Positions 24,726 to 33,449 of a stretch of 64,000 nt of DNA are shown piece after piece. Location of the stretch: NCBI RefSeq assembly GCF_029714425.1, contig NZ_CP121668.1:9197501-9261500 (forward strand), written 5' to 3'. How positions within the stretch are numbered: position 1 is the stretch's first letter; each line of letters opens with the position of its first letter. Origin of the DNA: Bradyrhizobium sp. CB2312. Lineage in GTDB: Bacteria; Pseudomonadota; Alphaproteobacteria; Rhizobiales; Xanthobacteraceae. The notes under the pieces were generated by a model. That model did no database searches. It saw only the letters and a list, made by a program, of their open reading frames with translations, and was not told the DNA's origin. Made by a program: the position numbers and the translations under genes.

Positions 24726-25894
24726 CGAACTCCAGTGTGACCGAGGCGCGCGAACTCCCGCTCGCGCTCCTGGTCGTGGCGACGGCAAGCGCCATTGTCG
24801 TCGCGACCGAGTTCATCGTCATGGGTCTGCTGCCGGTCCTGAGCCGGGATTTCGGTGTGTCGCTCGCCGTAGCCGGACGCCTGGTCGGGGCCTTCGCGCT
24901 CTCAGCCTCCCTGCTCGGACCGCCGCTGACGCTCGCCACGGCACGGATGTCGCCACGGAATGTCCTGATCGGCACCCTGCTGCTGTTCGCCACAGCCAAT
25001 CTCGCGGTCCTGCTGCAGCCAAGCTTCGGCACGATGCTGACGGTGCGCATGATCCAGGGCGCAGCGTTGCCGGTGTTCATTGGAGTCGGCGCCGAGATCG
25101 TCAGCCGGTTGTCGCCACCGGAACGACGCGGCCGATCCCTGGCGCGCGCCAATACCGGCTTTGCAGTCGGCGTGGTCTGCGCCTTGCCCGCCGGCGTCGC
25201 GTTGGCCGAGGGCGGCCTATGGACACCATCCTTCGTCGCGCTCATCGTGTTCGCCGTGGCGGCAGCGGGACTGGTGGCACTGGGCCTGCCGCGTATCAGC
25301 GGGAATAGCGCGCCTCGCGCGGAGCAGGCGTGGCGCCTTGTGTGCGAACCGCGGTTCGTGATGCACCTGATGCTGTCCATCGCGGTGTTCGCCGCGATGT
25401 TTTCGGCCTACACCTATCTGACGGCCTGGTTCGCGGAGCGAGCGGGTTTCTCCAATTGGCAGATCGCGCTGGTTCTCCTGGAATTCGGGGCCGCGGGCCT
25501 GCTCGGCAACGCCGCGGCCGGCCGCGTGGCGGACCAGGCGCCGCTGTCAGCCACTGCACTGGCGGTCATCGTGGTGACGCTTGCGGCACTTGCGCTTTCG
25601 CTCGTGGACGCCCCCCTGTTGCGTCTTGTCGTGATCGGCATCTGGGGTATGGCGCACACCGCCTGCGTGACGCTGTGCCAGGTGCGCGTCACGCTGACCG
25701 GACGGTCCATGCCGGCATTTGCGATGGCGATGAACATCTCGGCCGCCAATCTCGGAATCGCGCTCGGGGCGTTGGTCGGCGGCTGGGTGGTGACGCGCTG
25801 GGGCGTGAATGCGATGGGATGGGGCAGTCTGGCTCTCACCCCGGTCATGCTTGGCCTCGCCGGGCTCTTGGGAGTTCAAGGCGAACGCGCATAG
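24722..25894 (+). CDS. MFS efflux transporter
   Basis: The 390-residue protein has 12 predicted helices and resembles the DHA1 (arabinose-efflux/chloramphenicol-resistance) MFS group: EFIVMGLLPVLSRDFGVSLA near the first helix, and RMIQGAALPVFIGVGAEIV. It would export a small toxic compound with proton antiport. The start is GTG at 24722, overlapping the SDR stop by four bases. A bidirectional terminator follows 58 bases after the stop. Confidence 0.9.
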   Translation: MTNSSVTEARELPLALLVVATASAIVVATEFIVMGLLPVLSRDFGVSLAVAGRLVGAFALSASLLGPPLTLATARMSPRNVLIGTLLLFATANLAVLLQPSFGTMLTVRMIQGAALPVFIGVGAEIVSRLSPPERRGRSLARANTGFAVGVVCALPAGVALAEGGLWTPSFVALIVFAVAAAGLVALGLPRISGNSAPRAEQAWRLVCEPRFVMHLMLSIAVFAAMFSAYTYLTAWFAERAGFSNWQIALVLLEFGAAGLLGNAAAGRVADQAPLSATALAVIVVTLAALALSLVDAPLLRLVVIGIWGMAHTACVTLCQVRVTLTGRSMPAFAMAMNISAANLGIALGALVGGWVVTRWGVNAMGWGSLALTPVMLGLAGLLGVQGERA

Positions 25895-25952
25895 CCGATC
25901 CCCGCCTTTGCTGCGCCTGCCCGCAACGCCCGACGATCGTTCCGCCAAAACA

Positions 25953-25981
25953 AAAATGGCCCGCGTTGCGCGGGCCATTTT
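25953..25981. terminator. Bidirectional terminator between the MFS gene and the tRNA gene
   Basis: TGGCCCGCG (25957-25965), loop TTG, CGCGGGCCA (25969-25977), flanked by A runs on the left and T runs on the right that extend the pairing to 25953-25981. It can stop transcription of the MFS operon on the + strand and of the tRNA gene on the - strand. Confidence 0.9.
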
Positions 25982-26007
25982 CGTATCGGATCCGGTCAAT
26001 CCGAATT

Positions 26008-26084
<77 letters not shown>

Positions 26085-26513
26085 TTAAACCGTTGCGCGC
26101 CTTCAGCAAAATCCCGGGGACGAAGGGGTAAGGCCGGCGCTGTTCGCGTGGCTTGTCGTCCGTCCCAAAGGCTTCCTTGGAAGGCAACCCCGGGGCAAAG
26201 CCCGTCGGGTGCGAGGCGTATGTATCAAGGCGGGGTGGCTTTGGAAAGGGCCGCCGGGACGTTTTTTTCGACTTTATGACAACGCGGTGAGCCGGTTTTC
26301 GACCGGTTTGGCGCGCTCTTGCCAGAAGTTCCACAACGGGCGAGCTTGCGGCAACAAGATAACGGGGCGAATGCCGTAGACCACCCGCTGACCTGCCCCC
26401 GCCCGATGGGACCAGGATCGGGCGGCTGGAGAGGCTGCCGTCATTCCGGGGCGCGCGCAGCGCGAGCCCCGGAATGACGGCCAACAACAAAGACTCGCAA
26501 GGGGGAAGCACAA
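26085..26513. other. Gap upstream of the tRNA and GMC oxidoreductase genes
   Basis: This 429-base divergent gap contains the tRNA promoter region, a small hairpin CCGGTTTTCGACCGG near 26292, and an inverted repeat at 26439-26479. No protein gene is supported; the frames that cross it are antisense extensions of the GMC gene. Confidence 0.5.
26439..26479. repeat. Palindromic intergenic repeat of ATTCCGGGG type
   Basis: CGTCATTCCGGGGCGCGCG on the left and CGCGAGCCCCGGAATGACG on the right enclose a three-base loop. A shorter relative with ATTCCGGG arms is at 41021-41052. Confidence 0.85.
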
Positions 26514-28106
26514 TTGACCGACACATTCGATTTCGTCGTCGTGGGCGCGGGCTCCGGCGGCTGCACCGTGGCAGGACGGCTGTCGGAGGATGCGGCGACA
26601 TCCGTGGCGCTGCTCGATGCCGGCGGGCGCAACGACACTTGGCGGATCACCACGCCGTTCGGGCTCGCTCTGCCCTACCGCGCGGCCAACTGGGCCTTCG
26701 ATACCGTGCCGCAGAAGGGATTGAACGGCCGTATCGGCTATCAGCCGCGCGGCAAGGGCCTCGGCGGGTCCTCGGCAATCAATGCCATGGTCTACATCCG
26801 CGGCCACAAATGGGACTACGACCACTGGGCCTCGCTCGGCAATGCCGGCTGGTCGTACGCGGACGTGCTGCCCTACTTCAAGCGCGCGGAGAACAACCGC
26901 GATTTCGACGGCGAGTATCACGGCAAGGGCGGCCCGCTGCATGTCAACAGGCTGCGCTCGGACAATCCGATCCATCAGGTCTTCCATCAGGCCGCGCGCG
27001 AGGCGCAGTTCCGCATCCGCGACGACTTCAATGAAGCGGACCATGAAGGGCTCGGCAGCTATCAGGTGACGCAGCACAATGGCGAGCGCTGGAGCGCGGC
27101 CCGCGCCTATCTGCAGCCCCACATCGACAAGCGCACGAATTTGCGGGTCGAGACGGCGGCGCATGCCACGCGCATTTTGTTCGAGGGCAAGCGCGCGGTC
27201 GGCGTCGAATATGTGCAGGGCAAGCAAAAGAAGCAGCTGCGCGCCCGCCGCGAGGTGATCCTCGCCGCCGGCGCCTTCCAGTCGCCGCAGCTGTTGATGC
27301 TGTCGGGCATCGGCGATGGCGAGGCGCTCCGCGCGCACGGCATCGGCGTCACCCATCACCTGCCGGGTGTCGGGCGCAATCTGCAGGACCATCCGGATTT
27401 CGTATTCGTCTACGCCTCAGATTATCCGCACTTCGTTCACTCGTCGCTCGGCCGGCTGCCGTCCCTGCTCCGCGCCATCCAGCGCTATCGCCGCGAGCGG
27501 CGCGGCCTGATGACCACGAATTTCGCCGAATGCGGCGGCTTCCTGAAGACGCAGGGCCACCTCGACGTGCCAGACATCCAGTTGCACTTCGTCATCGCGA
27601 TGCTCGACGATCACGGCCGCAAGAAGCACAAGGAGGCAGGGTTCTCATGCCATGTCTGCCTGCTCAGGCCGAAAAGCCGCGGCAGCGTATGGCTGAAGAA
27701 CGCCGATCCGCTGGCTGCTCCAATGATCGATCCGAATTTCCTCGGCGAGGACTGGGATCTCGAAGCGATGGTCGCCGGCTTCAAGACCACGCGACGGCTG
27801 ATGGAGACGCCGGCGCTGCGCGCCTTGCAGAAGAAGGACATGTTCACGTCCGACGTGCGAACCGACGACGACATCCGCGCCATCCTGCGCAATCGCGTCG
27901 ACACCGTCTATCACCCGGTCGGCACCTGCAAGATGGGCGCGGACGCGATGGCCGTGGTCGATCCGACGCTGAAGGTGCACGGTGTGCAAGGCTTGCGCGT
28001 CGTCGATGCCTCGATCATGCCGACGCTGATCGGCGGCAACACCAATGCGCCGACCATCATGATCGGGGAGAAGGCGGCGGATATGATAGGTGCGGAGAGG
28101 CGGTAG
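26514..28106 (+). CDS. GMC-family oxidoreductase (choline/alcohol dehydrogenase type)
   Basis: The 530-residue protein has the FAD-binding motif VVVGAGSGG (8-16), the GMC signature GKGLGGSSAINAMVYIRG (about 82-99), LPGVGRNLQDHPD, and the active-site histidine H467 (VYHPVGTCKMG) with asparagine N509 (GGNTNAP). It would oxidise an alcohol to an aldehyde with FAD. It resembles choline dehydrogenase-like enzymes, but the substrate is not assigned. The start is TTG at 26514, seven bases after AAGGGGGA; no ATG is in frame nearby. Confidence 0.92.
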   Translation: MTDTFDFVVVGAGSGGCTVAGRLSEDAATSVALLDAGGRNDTWRITTPFGLALPYRAANWAFDTVPQKGLNGRIGYQPRGKGLGGSSAINAMVYIRGHKWDYDHWASLGNAGWSYADVLPYFKRAENNRDFDGEYHGKGGPLHVNRLRSDNPIHQVFHQAAREAQFRIRDDFNEADHEGLGSYQVTQHNGERWSAARAYLQPHIDKRTNLRVETAAHATRILFEGKRAVGVEYVQGKQKKQLRARREVILAAGAFQSPQLLMLSGIGDGEALRAHGIGVTHHLPGVGRNLQDHPDFVFVYASDYPHFVHSSLGRLPSLLRAIQRYRRERRGLMTTNFAECGGFLKTQGHLDVPDIQLHFVIAMLDDHGRKKHKEAGFSCHVCLLRPKSRGSVWLKNADPLAAPMIDPNFLGEDWDLEAMVAGFKTTRRLMETPALRALQKKDMFTSDVRTDDDIRAILRNRVDTVYHPVGTCKMGADAMAVVDPTLKVHGVQGLRVVDASIMPTLIGGNTNAPTIMIGEKAADMIGAERR

Positions 28107-28120
28107 CATCGCCTCCTCTT

Positions 28121-28190
28121 CGTCATTGCGAGCGCAGCGAAGCAATCCAGAATCCCGACTCTGGATTGCTTCGCTGCGCTCGCAATGACG
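28121..28190. repeat. Palindromic intergenic repeat, family E, copy 1
   Basis: CGTCATTGCGAGCGCAGCGA on the left pairs with its inverse ending CGCTCGCAATGACG. The inner arms AAGCAATCCAGA and TCTGGATTGCTT surround a short loop. Further copies are at 33331-33417 and 40917-41002. Confidence 0.92.
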
Positions 28191-28237
28191 ATGTGGATAG
28201 AGCGGTGCTTGTCTCAACCAGCTGCACTCGCGGAGAC

Positions 28238-28300
28238 TCCCCCTCACCCGGAATTTGCTCTCGCAAATTCCGGCCTCTCCCCGCACGCGGGGAGAGGCGA
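28238..28300. repeat. Palindromic intergenic repeat, family B, copy 1
   Basis: CCCCTCACCCGGAATTTGC and the inner hairpin GGAATTTGCTCTCGCAAATTCC are followed by CTCTCCCCGCACGCGGGGAG. CTCTCCCC/GGGGAGAG and CCCTCACCC elements recur at 42706-42866 and 51946-52084. Confidence 0.8.
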
Positions 28301-28308
28301 AGACAAGC

Positions 28309-29070
28309 TCAATTCAACAAGAACCCGCCATCCACCGTCACCACACTCCCCGTCATGTACCGCGACGCCTGCGAGGCCAGCAGCAGGATGGCGCCGTCGA
28401 GATCGGACTCGGCGCCGACGCGGCGCTGGGGGATGCGTTTGGCGAGGCGCTCGCCCGCCGGCGTCGACCAGAAGGCGTGGTTCATCTCGGTGTCGATGTA
28501 GCCGGGCGCGAGCGCGTTGATGCGGATGTTCTGGCCGGCGAGCTCCAGCGCCATCGCTTTCGTCGCCTGGATGATGCCGGCCTTGGAGATCGCGTAGGGC
28601 GAGACCGCCTTGAGCACGCCGGTGCCGAGCACGGAGGCGATGTTGACGATGTTACCTGACTGCTTGCGCGCGATCATGCGGCGCGCGATCTCGGTCGCGA
28701 GAAAATAGGCGCCCTTGAGATTGGCGCCGATCACCGCGTCCCAATCGGATTCGGTCTGCTCGGTCGCGAGCTTCTCGATGGCGATGCCGGCATTGTTGAT
28801 CAGCACCGTGACCGGGCCGAGCGCCGCTTCTGCGGCATCCACCGCTTTCGCGATCGATGCGGTGTCGGTGACGTCGAGCGCGACCGCGGCGGCGCGGCCG
28901 CCCTTGCCGCGGATCTCGTCCTCCAGGCTCTTCAGCTTGTCGGCCTGTCGCGCCGCGAGCGCGACCGCGGCGCCATGCGCCGCCAGCACCCGGGCAAACT
29001 GCCGCCCCAGCCCCTGGCTCGCGCCTGTTACGAGGATGATTTCCTTACTGACGTCGAATAGGTCTGACAT
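28309..29070 (-). CDS. Short-chain dehydrogenase/reductase
   Basis: The 253-residue protein is a classical SDR: VTGASQGLGRQFARVL, NNAG, catalytic Ser in IASVLGTG, and YAISK (YxxxK). The C-terminal APGYIDTEMN and TGSVVTVDGG are typical of 3-oxoacyl-ACP-reductase-like enzymes. The substrate is unknown. GAGGAC precedes the ATG at 29070. It is divergent from a CvpA-type gene. Confidence 0.92.
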   Translation of the reverse strand: MSDLFDVSKEIILVTGASQGLGRQFARVLAAHGAAVALAARQADKLKSLEDEIRGKGGRAAAVALDVTDTASIAKAVDAAEAALGPVTVLINNAGIAIEKLATEQTESDWDAVIGANLKGAYFLATEIARRMIARKQSGNIVNIASVLGTGVLKAVSPYAISKAGIIQATKAMALELAGQNIRINALAPGYIDTEMNHAFWSTPAGERLAKRIPQRRVGAESDLDGAILLLASQASRYMTGSVVTVDGGFLLN

Positions 29071-29190
29071 GCTGTCCTCGAGCGATTTCCCTGAGCTTTG
29101 GAGCCATCAATACCGACGATTTTAACGATCTGAAACCGGAATGATCGGCTCGGCGTTCATTCGTTCCACCTGAGACAGGGGCTCGCAGTG

Positions 29191-29703
29191 ATGAACAGTT
29201 TCGATCTCGCGGTCTATGCGGCGCTTGCCATCGCCGTCGGCCTCGGCTTTCGGACCGGCCTGCTGCGCAGCGCCATGACCATCCTCGCCTATCTCCTCGC
29301 CGCGCCCATGGCGGTGGCGCTGATGCCGATGATCGCGCCGCAAATCGCCGGCAATCCCAACGCGCCGCTGCTCCAGAACTGGATCTGGTTTTTCGCCATC
29401 TTCGTGGTGATTGGCATGCTGCTCGGCCATATCGGCCGCGTCGCGCTGAACGACACACTCGGCGAGACCGGCATCGGCGACCGCGTCGGCGGCGCCGCGC
29501 TCGGCGCGGTCCGGGTCGGCCTCGTCGCCACCACGCTGGTTCTCGTGTTCGACCAGATCGTGCCGGCCAACCGCCAGCCGCCCTTCCTCGCCGGCTCGCA
29601 TCTGCGGCCGCTTTTCTCGGCGGCCGGACAGATGGGATTCAAATCACTGCCGCCCGAGGCCGCCGCGGCGATCGACCGCCTCAAGCAGGAGCGTCGCATC
29701 TAG
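29191..29703 (+). CDS. CvpA-family membrane protein
   Basis: The 170-residue protein has four hydrophobic segments and begins MNSFDLAVYAALAIAVGLGF, with FFAIFVVIGMLLGHIGRVA and LGAVRVGLVATTLVLVF, as in CvpA (colicin V production) proteins. The true role of the family is unclear. The ATG at 29191 is chosen; a GTG at 29188 directly before it is also in frame. It is upstream of an SDR gene on the same strand, with 116 bases between. Confidence 0.8.
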   Translation: MNSFDLAVYAALAIAVGLGFRTGLLRSAMTILAYLLAAPMAVALMPMIAPQIAGNPNAPLLQNWIWFFAIFVVIGMLLGHIGRVALNDTLGETGIGDRVGGAALGAVRVGLVATTLVLVFDQIVPANRQPPFLAGSHLRPLFSAAGQMGFKSLPPEAAAAIDRLKQERRI

Positions 29704-29819
29704 TGCATCGCCGCAGCCCGCGCCATGCATTTTGACGCGGGCCTCTCCCTTATCAGGGGCGCCGCAGTTGGCTAGAGTGCGCCGTCCAAAACCTGCCTGC
29801 TATTTTCGGGAGTGAAACA

Positions 29820-30602
29820 GTGGATCTTGGGATCAAAGGTCGCCGCGCCATCGTCTGCGCATCCAGCAAGGGCCTCGGCCGCGCTTGCGCCATCTCGCTG
29901 GCGGACGCCGGCGTTCACGTCACGCTGACCGCGCGCGGCGCCGAAGCGCTGAAGAAGACGGCCGACGAGATCCGCAAGGCCTATCCCGACGTGACCGTCA
30001 CCGAGATCGTCGGCGACATCACGACGCCGGCGGGCCGCGAGGCCGTGCTGAAGGCCTGCCCCGAGCCCGATATCCTCATCAACAATGCCGGCGGCCCGCC
30101 GCCCGGCGATTTCCGCAACTGGACCCGCGACGACTGGATCAAGGCGATCGACGCCAACATGCTGACGCCGATCGAGCTGATCAAGGCGACCGTCGACGGC
30201 ATGATGGCGCGCAAGTTCGGCCGCATCGTCAACATCACCTCGGCCGCGGTGAAGGCGCCGATCGACATTCTCGGCCTTTCCAACGGCGCGCGCGCCGGCC
30301 TCACCGGCTTCATCGCCGGCCTGTCGCGCAAGACGGTGATCAACAACGTCACCATCAACGGCCTGTTGCCAGGCCCGTTCGAAACCGATCGCCTGACCGG
30401 CACCGCCAAGGCCGAAGCCGACAAGCGCGGCACGACGCCGGAGCAGATCCTGGCCGAGCGCGCCAAGCTCAATCCCGCGGGCCGCTTCGGCCAGCCCGAC
30501 GAGTTCGGCTATGCCTGCGCCTTCCTGTGCGGCGCCAAGGCGGGCTTCATCACGGGGCAGAACATTCTGCTCGACGGTGGCGCATTCCCGGGAACGCTGT
30601 AG
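29820..30602 (+). CDS. SDR-family protein lacking the YxxxK motif
   Basis: The 260-residue protein has the SDR fold (CASSKGLGRACAISLADAG at the cofactor loop, INNAGGPPPGDFRNW, catalytic Ser in ITSAAV). At the position of the catalytic Tyr and Lys it has Ser and Arg (LSNGAR), so normal hydride transfer to a carbonyl is doubtful. Such members form a recognised subgroup annotated as 3-oxoacyl-ACP reductases. The start is GTG at 29820 after CGGGAG. The C terminus ITGQNILLDGGAFPGTL is typical of the subgroup. Confidence 0.85.
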   Translation: MDLGIKGRRAIVCASSKGLGRACAISLADAGVHVTLTARGAEALKKTADEIRKAYPDVTVTEIVGDITTPAGREAVLKACPEPDILINNAGGPPPGDFRNWTRDDWIKAIDANMLTPIELIKATVDGMMARKFGRIVNITSAAVKAPIDILGLSNGARAGLTGFIAGLSRKTVINNVTINGLLPGPFETDRLTGTAKAEADKRGTTPEQILAERAKLNPAGRFGQPDEFGYACAFLCGAKAGFITGQNILLDGGAFPGTL

Positions 30603-30637
30603 GCCTTCGTGCCTTAACCGCGCAATCCGCGAAAAAC

Positions 30638-30724
30638 CGTCATGCCCGGGCCTTGTCCCGGGCATCCACGTTCTTGGTGCGGCCAAGTGAGACGTGGATG
30701 GCCGGGGCAAGCCCGGCCATGACG
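30638..30724. repeat. Palindromic intergenic repeat, family D, copy 2
   Basis: CGTCATGCCCGGGCCTTGTC and CCCGGCCATGACG at the ends, with CATCCACG and CGTGGATG further in, as at 3331-3416. Confidence 0.88.
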
Positions 30725-30775
30725 ATGCGGCGGCGTCGGATCTCAATCATTCCCCTCACCGCGAGGCCGGACTAG

Positions 30776-31252
30776 TCACCGCTGCTTGGTCGGCTCGTCC
30801 TCGTCCCGCTCGCTGGGATCGGAGGAATCGGCGGTGAGGCGCTCATCGGTCCAGTCGATGCCGAAGGCATCGAGGCCGTCCGCGAGCAGATCGCCCAGCA
30901 TCGGCTCGCCGAGCAGATATTGCACGGTCTCGTGCCGGGGCTTGCGATACTCGCCCCGCGCTTCGACGGCGCGCGCGCGTAAATCGTCCCAATCATCGAT
31001 CGTGCCGTCGCCGCGGCCGAGCCAAGTCAGCGCGACGAGATCGACCTGCTCGTCCTCGTTCAGGGCAACGATGAAGCCGCCGAGCTCGCTGCCGACGGGA
31101 TCGGAGCCGTCGTCCTCGAGCACATCGACCGCATCGTCATCGCTCGGATTCGAACCCGAATCCGGATCGGTATCCTCTTCCTTGACGTCGAATTCGCGCG
31201 CCTTCTCGATGATGAAGGCGACCTTGTCGGCGGAAATGGCAAGCTCTGGCAT
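30776..31252 (-). CDS. DUF3775-type protein
   Basis: The 158-residue protein begins MPELAISADKVAFIIEKARE, has an acidic linker with many Asp residues (about 26-55), then a conserved domain (LGGFIVALNEDEQVDLVALT, TVQYLLGEPMLGDLLADGLD) resembling DUF3775. It is cytoplasmic and of unknown function; the tail is again highly charged (SERDEDEPTKQR). The ATG at 31252 follows no clear ribosome site. It is divergent from an MBL hydrolase gene. Confidence 0.8.
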   Translation of the reverse strand: MPELAISADKVAFIIEKAREFDVKEEDTDPDSGSNPSDDDAVDVLEDDGSDPVGSELGGFIVALNEDEQVDLVALTWLGRGDGTIDDWDDLRARAVEARGEYRKPRHETVQYLLGEPMLGDLLADGLDAFGIDWTDERLTADSSDPSERDEDEPTKQR

Positions 31253-31384
31253 GGGCTACCTCGGGCGCATCGTCTGTGGTTCCAAGTTCCCTCGATAACG
31301 CAACATCACGACAGATGATCCATTGCGCTCGGAGAGGGAAAATGTGCATCTTTCGGCAGCAAACCAAGAACATGGGGCCAACGC

Positions 31385-32236
31385 ATGCACTGGACGATCG
31401 GCAGGGTCAAAATCACTGAGGTCGTGGAAATGGAGACGGTCGGCTCGACGCGCTTCATCCTGCCGGCCGCGACCAATGACGAGATCCGGAAGCTGCCCTG
31501 GCTGATCCCGCATTTCGCCACTGACGAGGGCCGGCTGAAGATGTCGATCCATTCGCTGGTGGTGGAAACGCCGACGCGCCGCATCGTGGTCGACACCGGG
31601 CTTGGCAACGACAAGCAAGGCCGTGGCTTTCCGACCTGGAACAACCGCAGCACGCCGTTCCTTCAGACGATGACGGCGGCGGGCTTTGCGCCCGAGACCA
31701 TCGACACCGTGCTGTGCACGCATCTTCATGTCGATCATGTCGGCTGGAATACGAAGCTGGTCGACGGCAAATGGGTGCCGACATTCCCAAAGGCGCGCTA
31801 CCTGTTCGGCAAGACCGAATACGAGTACTGGCGCGATCATTCCACCGAGCCGGACAAGGCGGTGGTGTTTGGCGATTCCGTGCAGCCGATCGTCGATGCG
31901 GATCGGGCCGAGCTGATCCCGGGCGACCATCGCCTGTCCGACGAGATCAGCGTGATCCCGACCCCCGGTCACAGCCCCGGGCACATGAGCGTCCTGATCG
32001 AGTCCGGCGGCGAACAGGCGTTGCTCGGCGGCGACGTCGCCCATCATCCCTGCCAGATGGCGCATCTCGACTGGTGTTCGGTCGTCGACAGCGACCCCGC
32101 CCAATCGGCGGCGACGCGCCGCAACCTGTTCAGCCGGTTCGCCGACACCCCAACGCTGGTGATCGGCGGGCATTTTTCGGCCGGGCACATCAAGCGCGAC
32201 GGCGACGCGTTCAGATTTGTGGCGCTGCAATCGTAG
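31385..32236 (+). CDS. MBL-fold metallohydrolase
   Basis: The 283-residue protein has the metallo-beta-lactamase motif HLHVDH (113-118), a third histidine in TPGHSPGH, D217 in LLGGDVAHHP and a late histidine in IGGHFSAGH. The fold and length resemble N-acyl-homoserine lactonases and related hydrolases. The substrate is unknown. It is the intact relative of the internally deleted protein encoded at 35283-35639: GNDK (74-77) and FADTPTL (252-258) line up with the ends of that deletion. It is followed by a family C repeat. Confidence 0.9.
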   Translation: MHWTIGRVKITEVVEMETVGSTRFILPAATNDEIRKLPWLIPHFATDEGRLKMSIHSLVVETPTRRIVVDTGLGNDKQGRGFPTWNNRSTPFLQTMTAAGFAPETIDTVLCTHLHVDHVGWNTKLVDGKWVPTFPKARYLFGKTEYEYWRDHSTEPDKAVVFGDSVQPIVDADRAELIPGDHRLSDEISVIPTPGHSPGHMSVLIESGGEQALLGGDVAHHPCQMAHLDWCSVVDSDPAQSAATRRNLFSRFADTPTLVIGGHFSAGHIKRDGDAFRFVALQS

Positions 32237-32348
32237 GGTGGGCAAAGCCACCGGGGCGCGCGAACGATGACAGGCTCCGCGCGCCCACCATTCCGCGCTC
32301 CTGGAAACAGCTCGTGGGCACGGCGCTTTGCGGCTTGCCCACTCTACG
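32232..32348. repeat. Palindromic intergenic repeat, family C, copy 1
   Basis: CGTAGGGTGGGCAAAGC near the stop of the MBL gene and GCTTGCCCACTCTACG further on are near inverses, with GCGCCCACCA between. Related copies are at 35645-35727, 45617-45705 and 58194-58284. The left edge overlaps the stop codon of the MBL gene. Confidence 0.85.
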
Positions 32349-32461
32349 ATCGCCCGAATTGAGAAGGCTGCAATGCACCGCTGTTTGAGCGGTTGAATTT
32401 CCCGCCGCCCTGTTCCATGAAGCTATTTAACCGATCAGTCCATCCCAAGGGAGAAACGAGA

Positions 32462-33304
32462 ATGAAGCTTGTTCGTTATGGCGAAAAGGGTGCGGAAAAG
32501 CCCGGCCTGATCGACAAATCCGGCCAGTTGCGCGACCTGTCGGCGCATCTGAAGGACCTCACGGGCGACGCCTATTCGCCGGAGAGCCTGAAGAAACTGG
32601 CAAGCCTCGACCCCGCCTCGCTGCCCGCCGTTTCCGGCAAGCCGCGCTTCGGCTCGCCCGTCACCGGCATCTCGAAATTCGTCGCCATCGGCCTCAACTA
32701 CAGCGACCACGCCAAGGAAACCGGCGCTGCGATCCCGACCGAGCCGATCATCTTCATGAAGGCCAACACCTCGCTGTCCGGCCCGAACGACGCGGTCGAA
32801 AAGCCGCGCGGTTCGACCAAGCTCGACTGGGAGGTCGAGATCGCCGCCATCATCGGCACTCGCGCCAAATACGTCTCGGAAGCCGATGCGCTGAACTACG
32901 TCGCCGGCTATTGCGTCTGCAACGACGTCTCCGAGCGCAACTTCCAGACCGAGCGCCTGGGACAGTGGACCAAGGGCAAGTCGCACGACACGTTCGGCCC
33001 GCTCGGGCCGTGGCTCGCCACCAAGGACGAGATCAAGGACGTGCAGAACCTGTCGATGTGGCTCGACGTCAACGGCCAGCGCCGCCAGACCGGCTCGACC
33101 GCGACCATGATCTTCTCGATGGCCAAGTGCGTGTCCTATGTCTCGCAGTTCATGACGCTGCTGCCGGGCGACATCATCACCACGGGCACCCCGCCCGGCG
33201 TCGGCCTCGGCATGAAGCCGCCGACCTTCCTCAATGTCGGCGACGTCGTCACGCTCGGCATCGAAGGCCTCGGCGAGCAACGCCAGGAGATCATCGCGGC
33301 GTAA
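32462..33304 (+). CDS. Fumarylacetoacetate hydrolase family protein
   Basis: The 280-residue protein begins MKLVRYGEKGAEKPGLID and has the FAH/HpcE fold. Metal-ligand motifs include GLNYSDHA (D and H), IIFMKANTSLSG, DWEVEIAAIIG (two Glu), and TGTPPGVGLGM. Such enzymes cleave C-C bonds of beta-diketones, usually late in aromatic ring degradation. The substrate is not assigned. GGGAGAAA precedes the ATG at 32462; the frame is open upstream without a good site. A GST gene follows after a family E repeat. Confidence 0.9.
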   Translation: MKLVRYGEKGAEKPGLIDKSGQLRDLSAHLKDLTGDAYSPESLKKLASLDPASLPAVSGKPRFGSPVTGISKFVAIGLNYSDHAKETGAAIPTEPIIFMKANTSLSGPNDAVEKPRGSTKLDWEVEIAAIIGTRAKYVSEADALNYVAGYCVCNDVSERNFQTERLGQWTKGKSHDTFGPLGPWLATKDEIKDVQNLSMWLDVNGQRRQTGSTATMIFSMAKCVSYVSQFMTLLPGDIITTGTPPGVGLGMKPPTFLNVGDVVTLGIEGLGEQRQEIIAA

Positions 33305-33330
33305 GGTCGCGATCCACACCGTCGCCACAC

Positions 33331-33417
33331 CGTCATTGCGAGCAAAGCGAAGCAATCCAGAGATCGTCCTTCAGAGACAGCCTGGATTGCTTCGTCGCTT
33401 CGCTCCTCGCAATGACA
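33331..33417. repeat. Palindromic intergenic repeat, family E, copy 2
   Basis: CGTCATTGCGAGCAAAGCGA and the inner AAGCAATCCAG pair with CTGGATTGCTTCGTCGCTTC and CCTCGCAATGACA. Closest to the copy at 40917-41002, which shares the asymmetric GTCGCTTCGCTCC arm. Confidence 0.9.
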
Positions 33418-33449
33418 AGCCAAACCGGTTCATTTGACGGATATCTGAA

